Positions 43,830 to 52,823 of a DNA stretch of 64,000 nucleotides are shown piece after piece. Numbering within the stretch: position 1 is the stretch's first letter; the number at the start of each line of letters is the position of its first letter. The DNA comes from Chryseosolibacter sp964532595 (GTDB taxonomy: Bacteria > Bacteroidota > Bacteroidia > Cytophagales > Cyclobacteriaceae), in NCBI GenBank assembly GCA_964532595.1, contig CAZHIQ010000007.1:50173-114172 (forward strand), read 5' to 3'. The notes below the pieces were generated by a model. It was not told the origin of the DNA. It was given only the letters and a program-made list of their open reading frames with translations, and ran no database searches. The translations under genes were made by a program, and so were the position numbers.

Positions 43830-44039
43830 TCACAAGCCTAGTTCGTCGGTGGGGAGCTGATGGTCTTCCGCGCTCATCTGGAGCGTCTTGAGAACTTCGC
43901 GGTAAGCGGCTATTTTTCCGTCAATATATGCGACTTCCTCAGCATCCGCGAAAGCCTTTCGCGAATCAAGCTCGCGCAGATTTTCATGAAGCGTAATCAG
44001 CACGTCATGGATAAAGTCAACGTAGCGTGATGCAGACAA
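43830..44039 (-). CDS. 69-residue hypothetical protein between tonB and folC
   Basis: A small charged, helical protein (RYVDFIHDVLITLHENLREL, then EVAYIDGKIAAYREVLKTLQ), read from TTG 44039, which lies only 2 bp after the tonB stop. A longer frame extends into tonB on the same strand but is a shadow. There is no signal peptide or membrane segment. The composition and spacing suggest a coding gene and a possible cytoplasmic regulator or adaptor, but I do not recognise it. Start codon uncertain; a GTG at 43997 (DVLITL) would shorten it. Confidence 0.55.
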   Translation of the reverse strand: MSASRYVDFIHDVLITLHENLRELDSRKAFADAEEVAYIDGKIAAYREVLKTLQMSAEDHQLPTDELGL

Positions 44040-44043
44040 ACAA

Positions 44044-44943
44044 CTAGTTGTTAGATGAGACAACCGAGAAGGTGATAAATCCTTCCGACGAAGGGGGAAG
44101 GTTGGTGCCCTTGGGAATGAACTGAAGCTTTTCAATAGCGGCCTTTAGTCTGCGCTCAGCCTCGAGGCTTAGCCCCCTTTCAACAGCAGTCACGGAAATG
44201 ACATACCCCCGATCATCCACTCGAACACGGAAGACATACTTCCCATGGGAGTCATCGGGCAGCGGTGGAGGGTCTATGTGAGGCGTGCCGAATCCGTTGA
44301 AGCCCGTCATGGAGACTCCACCACCACCGCCTCCGGCTTTGCCATACAGTGCCTTCGCATCAAGAGTCCCCTGTGGGTCGCCCTGATCACCGGATTTATC
44401 TTTATCGCCCTGACCGGCGGGTGCTCCCGATTGGTTTGCGTCCGGTGTGCTGGGCGCACTTTCTGATTTGGGCTTATAAACCGCCTGGGGTACCGGCTTC
44501 GGTTCCGGCTTTGATTCAACGACCTTTTCCTTGGGTTGCTCGCGAGGCTGTTCCGTCGGTTGCGCTTTTGGCTTTTCCTCAACGCGAACGGGGCTTTCCA
44601 CTTTAGAAACCACTTCCGGCACAACGGCCTCCGTTTCGACAGGCTCAGGCTCAGCTTCCGTAGGCTGGTCTTCAACCGCTTCTTCCGTCTCGGGGACGGG
44701 AAGCGGTTCAACTTCCTCAGCAGGTTCTGGGTCCGCCTGTGCCACCGCCGGTGAACGAGGTTGAACAGCCCCGGATCCTTCAGTTACCGTTCCGAAATTC
44801 AGCTCAATGCCGTATTCAGGAAGCGGCGGATTGGGTGCACGCCAGGCCACCACAAAAAGGAGCAAAAGCAAAAGAACAGCATGCACGCCAATACTGGATA
44901 TCAGCGCAATACGTCTGCTCTTTTTTTCCTGGGCTTCAATCAT
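44044..44943 (-). CDS. tonB: Energy transducer TonB
   Basis: 299 residues: a short cytoplasmic start, one helix (IALISSIGVHAVLLLLLLFVVAW), a long Pro/Glu/Lys-rich periplasm-spanning linker (residues about 60-180) and a C-terminal domain (GKYVFRVRVDDRGYVISVTAV through EGFITFSVV) that contacts TonB boxes or, in TolA-like members, other envelope proteins. It transmits proton-motive force from ExbB-ExbD to the outer membrane. The gene is 10 bp after exbD and 2 bp before the 69-residue gene. Confidence 0.92.
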   Translation of the reverse strand: MIEAQEKKSRRIALISSIGVHAVLLLLLLFVVAWRAPNPPLPEYGIELNFGTVTEGSGAVQPRSPAVAQADPEPAEEVEPLPVPETEEAVEDQPTEAEPEPVETEAVVPEVVSKVESPVRVEEKPKAQPTEQPREQPKEKVVESKPEPKPVPQAVYKPKSESAPSTPDANQSGAPAGQGDKDKSGDQGDPQGTLDAKALYGKAGGGGGGVSMTGFNGFGTPHIDPPPLPDDSHGKYVFRVRVDDRGYVISVTAVERGLSLEAERRLKAAIEKLQFIPKGTNLPPSSEGFITFSVVSSNN

Positions 44944-44953
44944 AGGTGAAATT

Positions 44954-45346
44954 TTATTGACCCGGCTTTGTCGCTACGACAACCTTGGCATTGAGCGAAG
45001 TAGCAATACCTGCTACATAAACAAGATGCTCGGAGGGCACGGATTTGTCAATGTGCAGTACAATTGAGCCCTGCCCACCACTTAACATACTCTTCAGCTC
45101 CGGTTCCAGCATCGCACGACGAACAGGCTTATCGTTAACGAAGAACTGCAAATCCTTGGTGACCGTCACCGAAATTTTCTGCACTTCAATGCTACTGGCC
45201 TTACTCGAGGGTAGATTAACCGGCAATCCCGACGGCGTCACAAACGACGAAGTAAGCATGAAAAACACAAGCAACAGGAAGATCAGGTCAGTCATGGAGG
45301 CCATGCTGAACGAAGGATCAATTCTGTTCTTGGATCTGAAGTTCAT
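44954..45346 (-). CDS. exbD: ExbD/TolR family biopolymer transport protein
   Basis: 130 residues: one N-terminal helix with a conserved Asp (MTDLIFLLLVFFMLTSSFV) that carries protons, then a small periplasmic domain (VTVTKDLQFFVNDKPV). It forms the stator with ExbB and drives TonB, or in the Tol version TolA. Located 24 bp after exbB. Confidence 0.93.
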   Translation of the reverse strand: MNFRSKNRIDPSFSMASMTDLIFLLLVFFMLTSSFVTPSGLPVNLPSSKASSIEVQKISVTVTKDLQFFVNDKPVRRAMLEPELKSMLSGGQGSIVLHIDKSVPSEHLVYVAGIATSLNAKVVVATKPGQ

Positions 45347-45370
45347 GCCTAGTGGAAAACAGTAGTAGTT

Positions 45371-46042
45371 CTATTGCGGTTCCTGAAGGAGGTCAATAAA
45401 CTCAATGGCTGAATACTCCATCTTGTGAATTACCTTCTGGACGCGTGTTACCAGAAAATTATATGCCAGATAAGCGATAATTCCAACGACCAAACCAGCG
45501 ACCGTGGTGATCATAGCGGTATAGATTCCTGACGAAAGAAGTTTGGGACTCACGGAGCCCTCTTCCTGGGCAATGGCAATAAATGCCTGCACCATACCAA
45601 TCACAGTACCCAGAAACCCCATCATTGGCGCAGCACCGGCAATCGTTGCAAGAGCTGAGAGATTTTTCTCCAGACGGAAGACTTCTATCTTACCAACGTT
45701 CTCAATTGAAGCTTCAATATTCTTCAGTGGACTGCCGATACGTGTCAATCCTTTTTGAATCATCCGGCCAACCGGACTATCGTGTTGAGCACAAAGAAGC
45801 TTGGCTCCGTTGATATCACCCCGTAACACATGGTCTTTAACGCGGTTCATAAAAGGCCCCGGTTCTACATTGGCCTTATTAATGATCATGAGCCGCTCAA
45901 AAAAGAGGTAAACGGCGACCACGGAAAGTATCGCAATCGGAATCATCATGAACCCGCCACTCATCGCGAGTTCAAATACCGAGAGGGACTCATCTACAGC
46001 GTTGACACTGGTCGTATCTGTAACGACTTGTAACAGGATCAT
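45371..46042 (-). CDS. exbB: MotA/TolQ/ExbB proton channel family protein
   Basis: 223 residues with three membrane helices (first at residues about 30-50, second and third in the last 100 residues: ALATIAGAAPMMGFLGTVIGMVQAF and YTAMITTVAGLVVGIIAYLAYNF). The TolQ/ExbB signature GxxAPxxGxxGTV is present as GAAPMMGFLGTVIG. It forms a pentamer around ExbD and conducts protons. Follows the SPOR protein gene by 23 bp. Confidence 0.93.
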   Translation of the reverse strand: MILLQVVTDTTSVNAVDESLSVFELAMSGGFMMIPIAILSVVAVYLFFERLMIINKANVEPGPFMNRVKDHVLRGDINGAKLLCAQHDSPVGRMIQKGLTRIGSPLKNIEASIENVGKIEVFRLEKNLSALATIAGAAPMMGFLGTVIGMVQAFIAIAQEEGSVSPKLLSSGIYTAMITTVAGLVVGIIAYLAYNFLVTRVQKVIHKMEYSAIEFIDLLQEPQ

Positions 46043-46065
46043 TCAAAAAGATTAAAAAATTATGA

Positions 46066-46857
46066 TCAATACCGGATCACCCATAAATCCTCCGAGTACT
46101 CACCCTTGAGCTCGGCCGCACGCTGAGCCGCAGCTGCGAATGAATCACCCTCCGCTACTGTAAGACGGTGAAACTTCACGGTGCCATACGGGGGGATAAT
46201 CTTCGTACTTATTCCCTTCGCACTGAGTTTCCTGGCATAGTCCATCACCAGGTCACCATCAATGGCACTGGCAACTACTACATAGTAACGTCCGGTACGT
46301 TCGTTTAGTGTTTCAACAGTTCCCACTGCAGGAGTCGCTTCGACCCGGGCAAGGGAGTCAGCACGCGCAGCTTCCCGTTCCGCGGCCAGGCGTCTTTGCT
46401 CGTTGGCAATGTTGGCTTCAGCCTGGCGGATCGAGTCCTGTCGGACTTCTTCGATACGGGCAGCCTCAGCCGCACGCTCATCGGCAGGTCGCTTCCAACC
46501 AAAATACCAGACCGCTGCGCCTACAAGCAAAAGAAGAACAACGATACCCAGCACCTTAGGCCACTGAGATCCTTCTTCCTCCTCATAATAAGTTTCGTTG
46601 TACTCGTTGTGGGGAACGTCGTCTCTATCCATAGTATTGGCGTTGGTTTCCGGTTCGGGCTCGCTATAAGAATAGGCAGGCTGCGCCTCTTCCTGCGCAG
46701 GTTCAGATGCCGGCCCCGCTTCTTCTTTCTCTTCCGCTGCGGAATCGCGGTTCAAGGGTTCGTATTCAATCTCAGGCAAACCAAAGGTATCGTCATTACC
46801 TTCGTTCCTCTCGTTATAATCTTCCGGCTCCTCCTCAGACTTATTTTTCCTTGCCAT
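46066..46857 (-). CDS. SPOR domain membrane protein
   Basis: 263 residues: an acidic N-terminal cytoplasmic domain rich in Glu/Tyr (DYNERNEGNDDTFG, NEYNETYYEEEEGS), one helix (VLGIVVLLLLVGAAVWYFG), a helical periplasmic linker (RPADERAAEAARIEEVRQDS) and a C-terminal SPOR domain of about 70 residues (RYYVVVASAIDGDLVMDYARKL ... DLWVIRY). SPOR domains bind denuded peptidoglycan glycans and usually bring proteins to the division site. First gene after a consensus promoter (46890-46920); the following genes exbB, exbD and tonB are co-oriented with small gaps, suggesting an operon. Confidence 0.9.
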   Translation of the reverse strand: MARKNKSEEEPEDYNERNEGNDDTFGLPEIEYEPLNRDSAAEEKEEAGPASEPAQEEAQPAYSYSEPEPETNANTMDRDDVPHNEYNETYYEEEEGSQWPKVLGIVVLLLLVGAAVWYFGWKRPADERAAEAARIEEVRQDSIRQAEANIANEQRRLAAEREAARADSLARVEATPAVGTVETLNERTGRYYVVVASAIDGDLVMDYARKLSAKGISTKIIPPYGTVKFHRLTVAEGDSFAAAAQRAAELKGEYSEDLWVIRY

Positions 46858-46889
46858 GTCAGGTGGGGTTCTGCTTTACGTTTAACGTA

Positions 46890-46920
46890 CAAAAATATAA
46901 GAAAATCGCAGCCATACAAA
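46890..46920 (-). promoter_or_regulatory. Consensus Bacteroidota promoter for SPOR-exbB-exbD-tonB operon
   Basis: On the minus strand TTTG (46920-46917), a 19-bp spacer and TATTTTTG (46897-46890) match TTTG-N19-TAnnTTTG exactly. Transcription would start near 46883, about 25 bp before the SPOR ATG. This is the best promoter in the window and separates this operon from the two genes upstream. Confidence 0.75.
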
Positions 46921-46932
46921 CAGTAGCCGGGT

Positions 46933-48600
46933 TCAGAATGTCCACGTAAACCCTCCTAAACCCTGAAATCCCCGAACGGGATAACGGTAAAAAAGGGGGT
47001 ACTCATTCGCCAGAATATTATTGAACTGTGCGAACAGTGAAAACTTCTCGGAGACCAGATACTCCGACCGGACATTAAGATCAATCGCAGGGTCAAGTGT
47101 TATCCTGGTCTTTGTCAGCGGATCAAACGCTTTCATTCCGCCCTGGGCGATAAGGCTGACATCGATAAGAAATTTATCCGACACGTTCAGCGATGTCTCA
47201 CCCGTTACCTTGTAACGTGGACGGTGCCATGCCTCGTCGATTTCGGTGCTATAGCTATAAACATCGCCCCGAATCAGAAACTTGAAGAACTCGCTCTGCA
47301 CAAATCCAAGCGATGCGAAAAAGTTTGTGCGATCGGTCACGTCATCGTACTCCAGTACAAACCGGGAGACATCAAGGGAATCGTTTCTGAAGAAATAAAG
47401 GTTCTTCATCGTCGCAAGCGAAAACCCGCCATTCACTGAAATCTTGTTACCGATACGGGTGTGAAGCGCGGCCTGAAATTCAAGCTGTTTGTTCGTGTGA
47501 TAAATCGGGACATTTGCCGCGAGCCACATATTCTCGCTCGACAGGCTGTGCAATGAAACCCGCTCCATCCCTCCCCGCAAGGAGGCCGTCAGTTCTACTG
47601 AAGGGCTCAGGGGATAAGACGCGCGCAGGTCGGGGTAAGCGTGAACACTGCGACTGTCGATAGTGTCGTTTTCAAATGCGGCGACAACCCCGGCACTGAG
47701 CATGAGGTCTTCCACCGGATAAAACACATACCGCGGATTCACCGAGAACAGACTCCTGGCCTTCGCATCGACAAGTGAATCTTTGCGGCTGATGAGCGTG
47801 TACTCTGCGTCGACAGCGATGCGCGCGTCTTCATTAAACGAATACCCCGAACCGAAAGTAAAACCCGCCAACGATTCACGGCCTTCGTAATGATCGGCGA
47901 GGTAACTCAGCTCCGCACCAAGTTTGTAGGTAAAATCCGTGTTACGGGTATTCGACAACTCGCCCGCAAGATGAAATCTATTGTACGCCTGACGGATATC
48001 CGATTTATTACGCTCCTGTCCGTCGGGATAACCATAGAAGTGCGTAAATCGGTTCTCATACCCGGTCTCCAGTGAAAGGGAGACCACATCGCTAAACGCC
48101 TTTCCAAACAAAGACACTCCCGTATTCCCGCTGGCCGAGTTCTTTTCATCAACCGGACCGGTACCGGAGCTCCGATGTACAAAATGAGCTCCCAGTAGTT
48201 TCTTGCGATCACGTCGTGTATTGACAAACCCCTCAAAATAGGGCGATCGATAGTTTCCATATCCGGCGCTAAAGTAACCTCCAAAGACGTGGGTGGGTTG
48301 CTCCTGCTTCAGCCGCAGCGGACGCAACGAAGGAGAAACCTGCGGAGCATCGAAGCTAAAGGGCCGGAAGTCGTACGAAAAGGACGGCCGTTCCGTCTCG
48401 GCGGGCGGAGGGGGAATTTTGTCGAAACTACGCGACGCTGGCGGCAGCGCCACCTCGCGCTCTTTGACGATCTCAATCTCCACATCCTCCAGATCGCCTC
48501 CCCTGTTCCAGTCGTCCTGTTGTGCCAGCGCAGTCAAGGCAAATCCCTGGATCAGGCAAATGAGTGCACAGCGCGATAGCTGCAAAGAGCAAATTTTCAT
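46933..48600 (-). CDS. Outer membrane TonB-receptor-like barrel protein without clear plug
   Basis: 555 residues from ATG 48600, which begins a signal peptide (QLSRCALICLIQGFALTALA). A linker rich in Glu and Pro (LEDVEIEIVKEREVALPPASR) follows, and then a barrel-like sequence with alternating strands and aromatic girdles (HVFGGYFSAGYGNYRS, AARLSYLA-type strands), ending GFQGLGGFTWTF with a C-terminal aromatic beta-signal. The length and pattern resemble TonB-dependent receptors but no plug domain is evident, so it may be a receptor-like barrel. It is co-oriented with and 10 bp after the large TPR gene, and upstream of the SPOR-ExbB-ExbD-TonB operon, from which it is separated by the consensus promoter. 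Confidence 0.7.
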   Translation of the reverse strand: MKICSLQLSRCALICLIQGFALTALAQQDDWNRGGDLEDVEIEIVKEREVALPPASRSFDKIPPPPAETERPSFSYDFRPFSFDAPQVSPSLRPLRLKQEQPTHVFGGYFSAGYGNYRSPYFEGFVNTRRDRKKLLGAHFVHRSSGTGPVDEKNSASGNTGVSLFGKAFSDVVSLSLETGYENRFTHFYGYPDGQERNKSDIRQAYNRFHLAGELSNTRNTDFTYKLGAELSYLADHYEGRESLAGFTFGSGYSFNEDARIAVDAEYTLISRKDSLVDAKARSLFSVNPRYVFYPVEDLMLSAGVVAAFENDTIDSRSVHAYPDLRASYPLSPSVELTASLRGGMERVSLHSLSSENMWLAANVPIYHTNKQLEFQAALHTRIGNKISVNGGFSLATMKNLYFFRNDSLDVSRFVLEYDDVTDRTNFFASLGFVQSEFFKFLIRGDVYSYSTEIDEAWHRPRYKVTGETSLNVSDKFLIDVSLIAQGGMKAFDPLTKTRITLDPAIDLNVRSEYLVSEKFSLFAQFNNILANEYPLFYRYPVRGFQGLGGFTWTF

Positions 48601-48610
48601 ATCCTGTAAA

Positions 48611-51600
48611 TCAGCGGTTGTTCTGTAACGTATCAACGCCTAGGCTATCTGCTGATACCTCCTGCTGGCGTTCTGCCTCCATCCTCTCAATCTCCCTGAG
48701 ACGCGCCGAGGCGCTGTCGCGGATCGACTGCAGCGGGAAATGGTCGATGAGCGACTGCAGCGTAGCTTTAGCCTGGAACAGGTCGTTCATAGCGACGAAG
48801 TTGTCGGCCATTAACAGAAACGCTTTACCGACCCATTCTTCATAAGCGCCAAAATCCTGTGTCAGGCTCACAAGCGTCTCGTAACTCTCGCGGTACTGTT
48901 TCTCGAGGTGTTGAATTTCGGCCAGGTGATATTTCGCTTCCGCCCCAAATTCATCCCGAGCCGAGTTAAGCGTATTCAAAAACTCATCTTTCGCCGATTC
49001 GAAGTCGCCGCGAGCCATCGCAGTTTTCCCCAGATACAACGATGCCTTGTTCTGTCCTCCGGCGCTTATGGCGCCTCGCTCGAGAATGGTGCGTGCATAC
49101 GCATCGGCAGAGTCGTACGCAGCCTGCTGATAGAACGACTCCATGAGACCGGCCCACGCAGTATACTGATCTGCCTTGTTGGTAGCCAACGACTCCAGGC
49201 GGTGGTAATATCGTACTGCAGCAGCGTAGTTCCCCTGACGGAAGTGTATCTCCGCAGCGCGACCTGCCACCCGATTGCCCATATTAAAGGTGCGGTCTGC
49301 AGCCAACTCCTCATATATAGGAAGGGCAACGTTGTATTCCTGAAGACGATACCGCGACTCAGCGATGTAATATCGGGCTTCCTGAAGTCGGGTGGTTTGC
49401 GGGTAGTTCCGCACGAAATTTTCCAGACTCGACACGGCGGCCGCATACTGCTGGTCAAAAAATGTATTCTTGGCCGTCTCGAACTCGATCGCCTCAAGTC
49501 CCTTGCCATCCGGATTGGCACGTTTAAACTCCGCCATGTAGTTGTTAAACTCCGATGATCGGCCCGCCTGCGACAACGCGTCCTGCAGTGGCAAAAGCGC
49601 CTCCTGCGCTACGGGATGGTGGGGAAACTGGCGAATAATCGCTGCGTAATCGGCGATAGTACGATCATACTGCCTGAGGTTGTAGTAAGAAGAAGCGCGA
49701 CGCAAGTAGGCATACGGAAGAAACCTGGAATTCGCGCCATCACTGATCAGTCGCGACAGGCCGTCGGCCGCGGCCTGATAATTCCCCTGCTCAATTTCAA
49801 ACTGTGCACGCTGATAAAGTGCTTCATCCCGGTAGGTTGACCTTGGATAGTGCTCGATGAGGGAAGTGAAACTATTCCGGGCCTCGGCATACCGTTGACC
49901 GATGCCATGGATCATCCCGAGCTGCAACAATATATAATCATTGTCGGGCGATCCGATAGAGCGAGCACTCTCGTAGGCCGTAAGAGCTGCACGGTAATCG
50001 CGTTGAATGTAATGACAGTCGGCCATCCGTATCAGCCCATCGACGTAATGCGGCGTACTGCGTGTAGCGCGACGCGTAAACTCCCGGAAGTGCGGCAGTG
50101 CCTGATCATACTCTTCCAGAGCATACCATGCATACCCCAGTCCGTAACGTGTGGCAAGGGCAATGGCAGGCTCCACCTGACCGCTCATGCCAAGCACGCG
50201 CTGATAGTGAGGAATAGCATCGCGGTAGCGCTTGCCAATCGAATACGCCTCGCCTGCCCAAAAACTGGCAAGCGCGACATACGTACTGTTTACCGGAAAC
50301 CGCAACGACTTTTCAAAATTCTCAACGGCTTCAGCGTATCGGTTTTTATTGAACAATTCGGAGCCAAGCAGGTACGTTGCTTTCTGATAAGCTTGCTGCA
50401 CCTGCGGGTTCCGGTTTGGTAGCGATTCGATATATTCAATCGCCTTATTGAAGTTATTGCCGTTCACATAAGCCTGAGCCAGGATCTCTCTCGACTCGTT
50501 ACGATGTCTACTCTGTGGAAACCTGACGAGAAACTTTTCAAGCTCATCTATTGACTGCGTCATCCGACCGGCGTCATAAGCCAGCTTCCCCAACTGGAAA
50601 GTCGACTCCTCGGCCAGGTTGTCGTCATGGGGAATACGTCGCGAGTGGTCGAAAGCATTTAGCGCAAGCAATTTCTCTCCCGCCTGGAGATGGAGGATTC
50701 CGAGGTAGTAGGAAGCATAATAACTCACCGAATCGCGACTAGCCGCAGCTTTGTTGAGATAATCCAAAGCCTTCTTTTGATTTCCGAGAGCATAGTTCGC
50801 GTACCCTGCCCGGAACAGAAGGTTGCTTTCCCCCTTACCGACATTACCCGCCAAAAACTGCTCATAAGCTTCCGCCGCCTTAGCATAATCTCCCTTAAAG
50901 AAGTGAGCTTCTGCCGAAAGCATAGCGATATCTTTGGCATTTTGAAGACCTGAACGTCCGGCAAGCTTTTCGGTGTACGCAAGCAACTCATCATAGCGTT
51001 GCTGTTTGTAGTAAATATTCGCGATAAGATAAGGCACGACATTCGCGTACGAGGCATTGGTCTCAGCGCGCTTAAGATCCTCAAGTGCCTGATCATATTT
51101 CCCCTGTGAAAAACCGATGAAGCCTGCGTAGTAATTCGCCGCTGGAGCAAAAGCATGACGCTGGGTTTTAACGAAGTTAAACTGCTCCAGTGCCTGGTCG
51201 AGTTGTCGCAGATTGAAGTAGCTATACCCCCACTTGAAATGGCCTTCACGCTGTTGGTCCTGCGTGAGTGCGGGGAAATCTACTTTGCGAAAGTACTGTA
51301 TAGCTTTGGAGAACTTGCTATCGTTGTAAAAGAACAAAGCAAGATCGTAATACGCAGTCGCGGCTTTCGGACTTGAAGGGTAGTGCGAGATATACTGATC
51401 AATGAGCTTTTCTCCATCGATATGCTGAAGATTGAGTGCGCTGAACGCGATATAATACTCAGCCTCAGCGCGCCGTGGATCCGTGGGCGACGCATGTTCA
51501 AGATAATCCTGGAAAACCTTCCGGGCGGCGCCGAAATTCTTATGAACTACAAGTTCGGAACCTTTTTGATAAAGCTGCTCCGCTTTTGATTGCGATAGCT

Positions 51601-51664
51601 GGTTTTGAGCGCGCACCCCGCCGGCGGCCACGGCCAACAAAAGAAAAGTGACAAGAATCCTCAC
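48611..51664 (-). CDS. Large tetratricopeptide repeat protein (1017 residues), exported
   Basis: Starts with GTG 51664 and a signal peptide (MRILVTFLLLAVAAGGVRAQ); no ATG lies near. The remaining ~995 residues are tandem TPR or YbgF/BamD-like helical repeats, about 25 in number (AEAYEQFLAGNVGKG, AVENFEKSLRFPVNS, AIPHYQRVLGMSG, YDQALPHFREFTRR and so on). A large periplasmic solenoid scaffold, of the size and repeat type found in Bacteroidota beside TonB-receptor-like and Tol/Exb genes. Upstream of it is a 137-bp gap with a possible -7 box TACTTTG. It is followed by the barrel protein gene 10 bp later, and both precede the SPOR-exbBD-tonB operon on the same strand. Confidence 0.87.
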   Translation of the reverse strand: MRILVTFLLLAVAAGGVRAQNQLSQSKAEQLYQKGSELVVHKNFGAARKVFQDYLEHASPTDPRRAEAEYYIAFSALNLQHIDGEKLIDQYISHYPSSPKAATAYYDLALFFYNDSKFSKAIQYFRKVDFPALTQDQQREGHFKWGYSYFNLRQLDQALEQFNFVKTQRHAFAPAANYYAGFIGFSQGKYDQALEDLKRAETNASYANVVPYLIANIYYKQQRYDELLAYTEKLAGRSGLQNAKDIAMLSAEAHFFKGDYAKAAEAYEQFLAGNVGKGESNLLFRAGYANYALGNQKKALDYLNKAAASRDSVSYYASYYLGILHLQAGEKLLALNAFDHSRRIPHDDNLAEESTFQLGKLAYDAGRMTQSIDELEKFLVRFPQSRHRNESREILAQAYVNGNNFNKAIEYIESLPNRNPQVQQAYQKATYLLGSELFNKNRYAEAVENFEKSLRFPVNSTYVALASFWAGEAYSIGKRYRDAIPHYQRVLGMSGQVEPAIALATRYGLGYAWYALEEYDQALPHFREFTRRATRSTPHYVDGLIRMADCHYIQRDYRAALTAYESARSIGSPDNDYILLQLGMIHGIGQRYAEARNSFTSLIEHYPRSTYRDEALYQRAQFEIEQGNYQAAADGLSRLISDGANSRFLPYAYLRRASSYYNLRQYDRTIADYAAIIRQFPHHPVAQEALLPLQDALSQAGRSSEFNNYMAEFKRANPDGKGLEAIEFETAKNTFFDQQYAAAVSSLENFVRNYPQTTRLQEARYYIAESRYRLQEYNVALPIYEELAADRTFNMGNRVAGRAAEIHFRQGNYAAAVRYYHRLESLATNKADQYTAWAGLMESFYQQAAYDSADAYARTILERGAISAGGQNKASLYLGKTAMARGDFESAKDEFLNTLNSARDEFGAEAKYHLAEIQHLEKQYRESYETLVSLTQDFGAYEEWVGKAFLLMADNFVAMNDLFQAKATLQSLIDHFPLQSIRDSASARLREIERMEAERQQEVSADSLGVDTLQNNR

Positions 51665-51801
51665 GGGCAGAAACTTTATGATAAAAACAGACCGATTGCC
51701 GAATTATTGCAAAACAAGGACCAAAGTAAAAAGGAAATGTCAAATTCCGGAAACAGCACCTCCGCGTCCCGGCAAAATACGACAAACCGCTTTGAGGTTC
51801 G

Positions 51802-52821
51802 TCAGTACACGATCCGGTATAAAAGCTCGCGCAGGATCTGCCCCTCGCTCGCAGAACCTGAGTTGACACCTTTCAATTTTAGATCGGCCTCCTTCAGAGC
51901 ATTTATCGATGCAATGATGCGGTCAGTGGAATACACCCTCAGCGCGGCCACATAATCCTTTGCTGCGTACGGACTAATCTTCAAAGCAGCCACCAAACCT
52001 CTGTCCGATTGGTCTGCACATTGGGAAGCCGCCAGAAGTTTGCTGAAGAATGAAAAAAGAAATGCCACGACGGGGATCATGGGATTCTTGCGCGTATTAG
52101 CGCCGAAGTAGTTCACGATACGGTTAACCATGAAGGTGTCTTTACGGATAATGGCCTTCTGCAACTCAAAGATGTTGTACTCTTTGCTGACCCCTACGCC
52201 ATTCATCACCTGTTCAAAAGAGATGGGAGCCCCGTTGGCCGCGATGGTAAGTTTATCGATTTCGTTCGTTAGACGATGGAGGTCATTCCCGACGAATTCA
52301 CACAAGGCCATCACCGCCTTATCATCAATGGCAACCTTCTTCTCCCGCGCATAGCCGTTGACAAACTCGGGGAGCTGATTGTCATAAACCTTCTTCGCTG
52401 TCAGCAGAAGGGCGTGTTTGTCTATCACCTTACCCAGAGCGCGGCGGCCGTCAAGGGTCTTATGCTTGTGACAGAAAACCAGAATAGTGGAGGGAACCGG
52501 GTTCTTCACGTAATCGGTAAGAAGCTTCATACCCGTTTCCTTATTCAGGTCAGCGATATCCTGAGCCTCCTTCACGATAACCACCTGCCTCTCCGCCATC
52601 ATGGGAAAACGACGCGCGTGAGTCAGAATGGTAGCCACGTTCGCATCTTTCCCATAGACTACTACCTGATTAAAGCCGCGTTCAGCGGGATCCAGCGCAT
52701 TTTCTTCAATATAATCGGCGATCAAATCAATGTAATAAGCCTCTTCCCCCTGCAGAAAGTACACCGGTTCGAACTTCCGGGCTTTGAGGTCTGTCATGAT
52801 TTTCTTCACCTGTGCATCCAT
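51802..52821 (-). CDS. holA: DNA polymerase III subunit delta
   Basis: 339 residues from ATG 52821; a TTG at 52827 also lies in frame. HolA is the delta subunit of the clamp loader, opening the beta clamp. It shows the N-terminal EPVYFLQGEEAYYIDLIADYI, which lines up with the delta ATPase-like domain (no functional P-loop, as expected), and the helical middle and collar domain (ADLKLKGVNSGSASEGQILRELL). It starts 3 bp after the rhomboid stop on the same strand. Confidence 0.93.
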   Translation of the reverse strand: MDAQVKKIMTDLKARKFEPVYFLQGEEAYYIDLIADYIEENALDPAERGFNQVVVYGKDANVATILTHARRFPMMAERQVVIVKEAQDIADLNKETGMKLLTDYVKNPVPSTILVFCHKHKTLDGRRALGKVIDKHALLLTAKKVYDNQLPEFVNGYAREKKVAIDDKAVMALCEFVGNDLHRLTNEIDKLTIAANGAPISFEQVMNGVGVSKEYNIFELQKAIIRKDTFMVNRIVNYFGANTRKNPMIPVVAFLFSFFSKLLAASQCADQSDRGLVAALKISPYAAKDYVAALRVYSTDRIIASINALKEADLKLKGVNSGSASEGQILRELLYRIVY

Positions 52822-52823
52822 CT

